15,851 bases of DNA from Sulfurovum sp. (GTDB taxonomy: Bacteria; Campylobacterota; Campylobacteria; Campylobacterales; Sulfurovaceae), in contig DYPM01000022.1 of NCBI GenBank assembly GCA_020719895.1, forward strand, positions 3,281 through 19,131, read 5' to 3'. A program made the translations under genes and the position numbers. The notes beneath the pieces are model-generated. The model ran no database searches. It saw only the letters and a list, made by a program, of their open reading frames with translations, and was not told where the DNA came from. Shown piece after piece: positions 14,738-15,851 of this stretch (positions are counted from its first letter, which is position 1; every line of letters starts with the position of its first letter).

Positions 14738-15745
14738 ATGGCTATTCTTATAACAGGCGGTGCAGGATATATTGGGTCTCATACAGTTGTGGTTTTGATT
14801 GAGGCGGGATATGAGGTGGTTGTATTTGACAACTTTTGCAACTCTTCTGATAAAAGTATAAAACGTGTCGAAGAAATTGTTGGAAAATTTATTCCTTTGG
14901 TTGAGGGGGATATTCGTAATTCGATTGATCTTGAAAAAGTATTTGAAAATTACTCTATTGATGCAGTGATACATTTTGCAGGTCTTAAAGCGGTCGGTGA
15001 ATCTGTTGCCGAGCCTCTTAAATATTATGATAACAATATCCATGGCACTGCTGTACTGTGTGAAGTGATGCAAAAATATGGTTGTAAATCAATAGTTTTT
15101 AGCTCTTCCGCTACTGTTTATGGTGATCCACACACTACTCCTATCCAAGAACATTTCCCACTTAGTGCTACCAATCCTTATGGTCGAACCAAACTTTTTA
15201 TCGAAGAGATGCTTCGTGATATTTTTGTAGCAGACAATCAATGGAAAATCGCACTTTTACGTTACTTCAATCCTGTTGGAGCACACATATCAGGAGTGAT
15301 TGGCGAAGATCCCAATGGAATCCCTAATAATCTGATGCCGTTTATTACACAAACAGCGATTGGAAGAAGAGAGTTTTTGAGTGTTTTTGGAGACGATTAT
15401 GATACCGTCGATGGTACAGGAGTTCGTGACTATATTCATGTAGTTGATTTGGCATTGGGACATCTTAAAGCTGTAGAAAAATTGCATACTTTTGAGAGCG
15501 TGATGGCGATTAATTTGGGTACGGGAAGAGGTTATTCTGTACTTGAAGTGGTAAACGCATTTGAAAAAGCTTCAAATAAAGCCGTACCATACAAAATCAC
15601 ACCACGAAGAAGTGGCGATGTTGCTAAGTGTTATGCAGATCCAACTTATGCCAAAGATGTTTTGGGATGGGAAGCGACTCGTGATATTAATCAAATGTGT
15701 GAAGACAGTTGGAGATGGCAGTCTAATAATCCTAACGGATATTAA
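14738..15745 (+). CDS. galE: UDP-glucose 4-epimerase
   Basis: Interconverts UDP-glucose and UDP-galactose (or the N-acetyl forms), supplying sugars for lipopolysaccharide, capsule or glycans. It is a cytoplasmic short-chain dehydrogenase/reductase of the extended type, 335 residues. The NAD-binding GGAGYIG is at 7-13, with D31-N32 after the second strand. The catalytic region has SSSATVYG at 122-129 and the Tyr148-Lys152 pair in YGRTK. RYFNPVGAH and GTGVRDYIHVVDLA are typical GalE blocks. ATG start with a strong AAGGAAAGG upstream. It follows the outer membrane protein by 26 bases. Substrate range (glucose only or GlcNAc as well) cannot be read from sequence with confidence. Identification is secure. 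Confidence 0.95.
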   Translation: MAILITGGAGYIGSHTVVVLIEAGYEVVVFDNFCNSSDKSIKRVEEIVGKFIPLVEGDIRNSIDLEKVFENYSIDAVIHFAGLKAVGESVAEPLKYYDNNIHGTAVLCEVMQKYGCKSIVFSSSATVYGDPHTTPIQEHFPLSATNPYGRTKLFIEEMLRDIFVADNQWKIALLRYFNPVGAHISGVIGEDPNGIPNNLMPFITQTAIGRREFLSVFGDDYDTVDGTGVRDYIHVVDLALGHLKAVEKLHTFESVMAINLGTGRGYSVLEVVNAFEKASNKAVPYKITPRRSGDVAKCYADPTYAKDVLGWEATRDINQMCEDSWRWQSNNPNGY

Positions 15746-15851
15746 AAAAAGCTGATTAAGACTATCATAAAAAGAGAGCGTCCACCCCGTCCTTTGGACA
15801 CCACTCAAGAGGTAATTTTGGAATCGTAAAAAAGCGAAACTAATTTCGCAA
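15746..15851. other. Non-coding right edge, possibly the end of an insertion sequence
   Basis: No gene is supported here. The block GTCCACCCCGTCCTTTGGAC (15780-15799), continuing ACACCACTCAAGAGG, has the look of an IS3-type terminal end followed by a short leader. The frame after the TAA within GAGGTAATTTTGG (codons TTT TGG AAT CGT AAA AAA GCG) stays open to the edge but shows no start codon. GCGAAA-CTAA-TTTCGC (15834-15849) is a small hairpin. The window ends too soon to decide. Confidence 0.25.

Overview
The window looks like an AT-rich chromosomal segment of a free-living member of the Campylobacterota (Epsilonproteobacteria), of the Sulfurimonas/Sulfurovum type. This is inferred from gene content and order. 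A CcoI-type copper ATPase and CcoS stand next to, and divergent from, rho, an arrangement I recall from Campylobacter. A DUF2062 protein, short ArgF/MurI forms and a YfaZ-like porin fit the same group. The presence of glnD suggests a PII nitrogen-signalling system, which is commoner in free-living than in host-associated members. No genus can be fixed from the sequence alone.

Layout. Left edge (1-172): non-coding, with a short tandem repeat and a decayed-looking copy of a dispersed repeat. 173-715 (+): DUF2062 membrane protein, converging with and overlapping the 3' end of a minus-strand pair, argF followed by a GlcF/GlpC-like Fe-S protein (688-2933). Both tails share a terminator hairpin. 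2934-3176: intergenic region with a compound palindromic REP-like element and an inverted repeat in the argF leader. 3177-7472 (-): glnD followed by glmS, three bases apart, linking PII modification to a glutamine-consuming enzyme. 7473-7620: divergent promoter region containing one copy of the dispersed hairpin. 7621-8382 (+): rsuA-type pseudouridine synthase, convergent with murI. 8422-10524 (-): rho followed by murI. 10631-11020 (-): small unrecognised membrane protein. 11095-13917 (+): ccoI and ccoS, for copper supply to and assembly of a cbb3 oxidase. 14142-15745 (+): YfaZ-like outer membrane protein and galE. The last 106 bases hold no gene I can support; they may be the edge of an insertion sequence.

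Most of the window is housekeeping: arginine synthesis, amino-sugar and peptidoglycan precursors (glmS, murI), nitrogen sensing, rRNA modification, transcription termination and respiratory copper handling. The most unusual structure is around ccoS. About 140 bp on each side of this small gene is repeated in inverted orientation at roughly 88% identity by hand alignment. Each arm is made of consecutive hairpins, with related fragments at 7544-7585 and probably 1-50. The outer end of the right arm supplies the -35 hexamer of a good promoter candidate for the YfaZ-like gene. The window therefore holds a small dispersed palindromic repeat family that has bracketed a cytochrome oxidase assembly gene.
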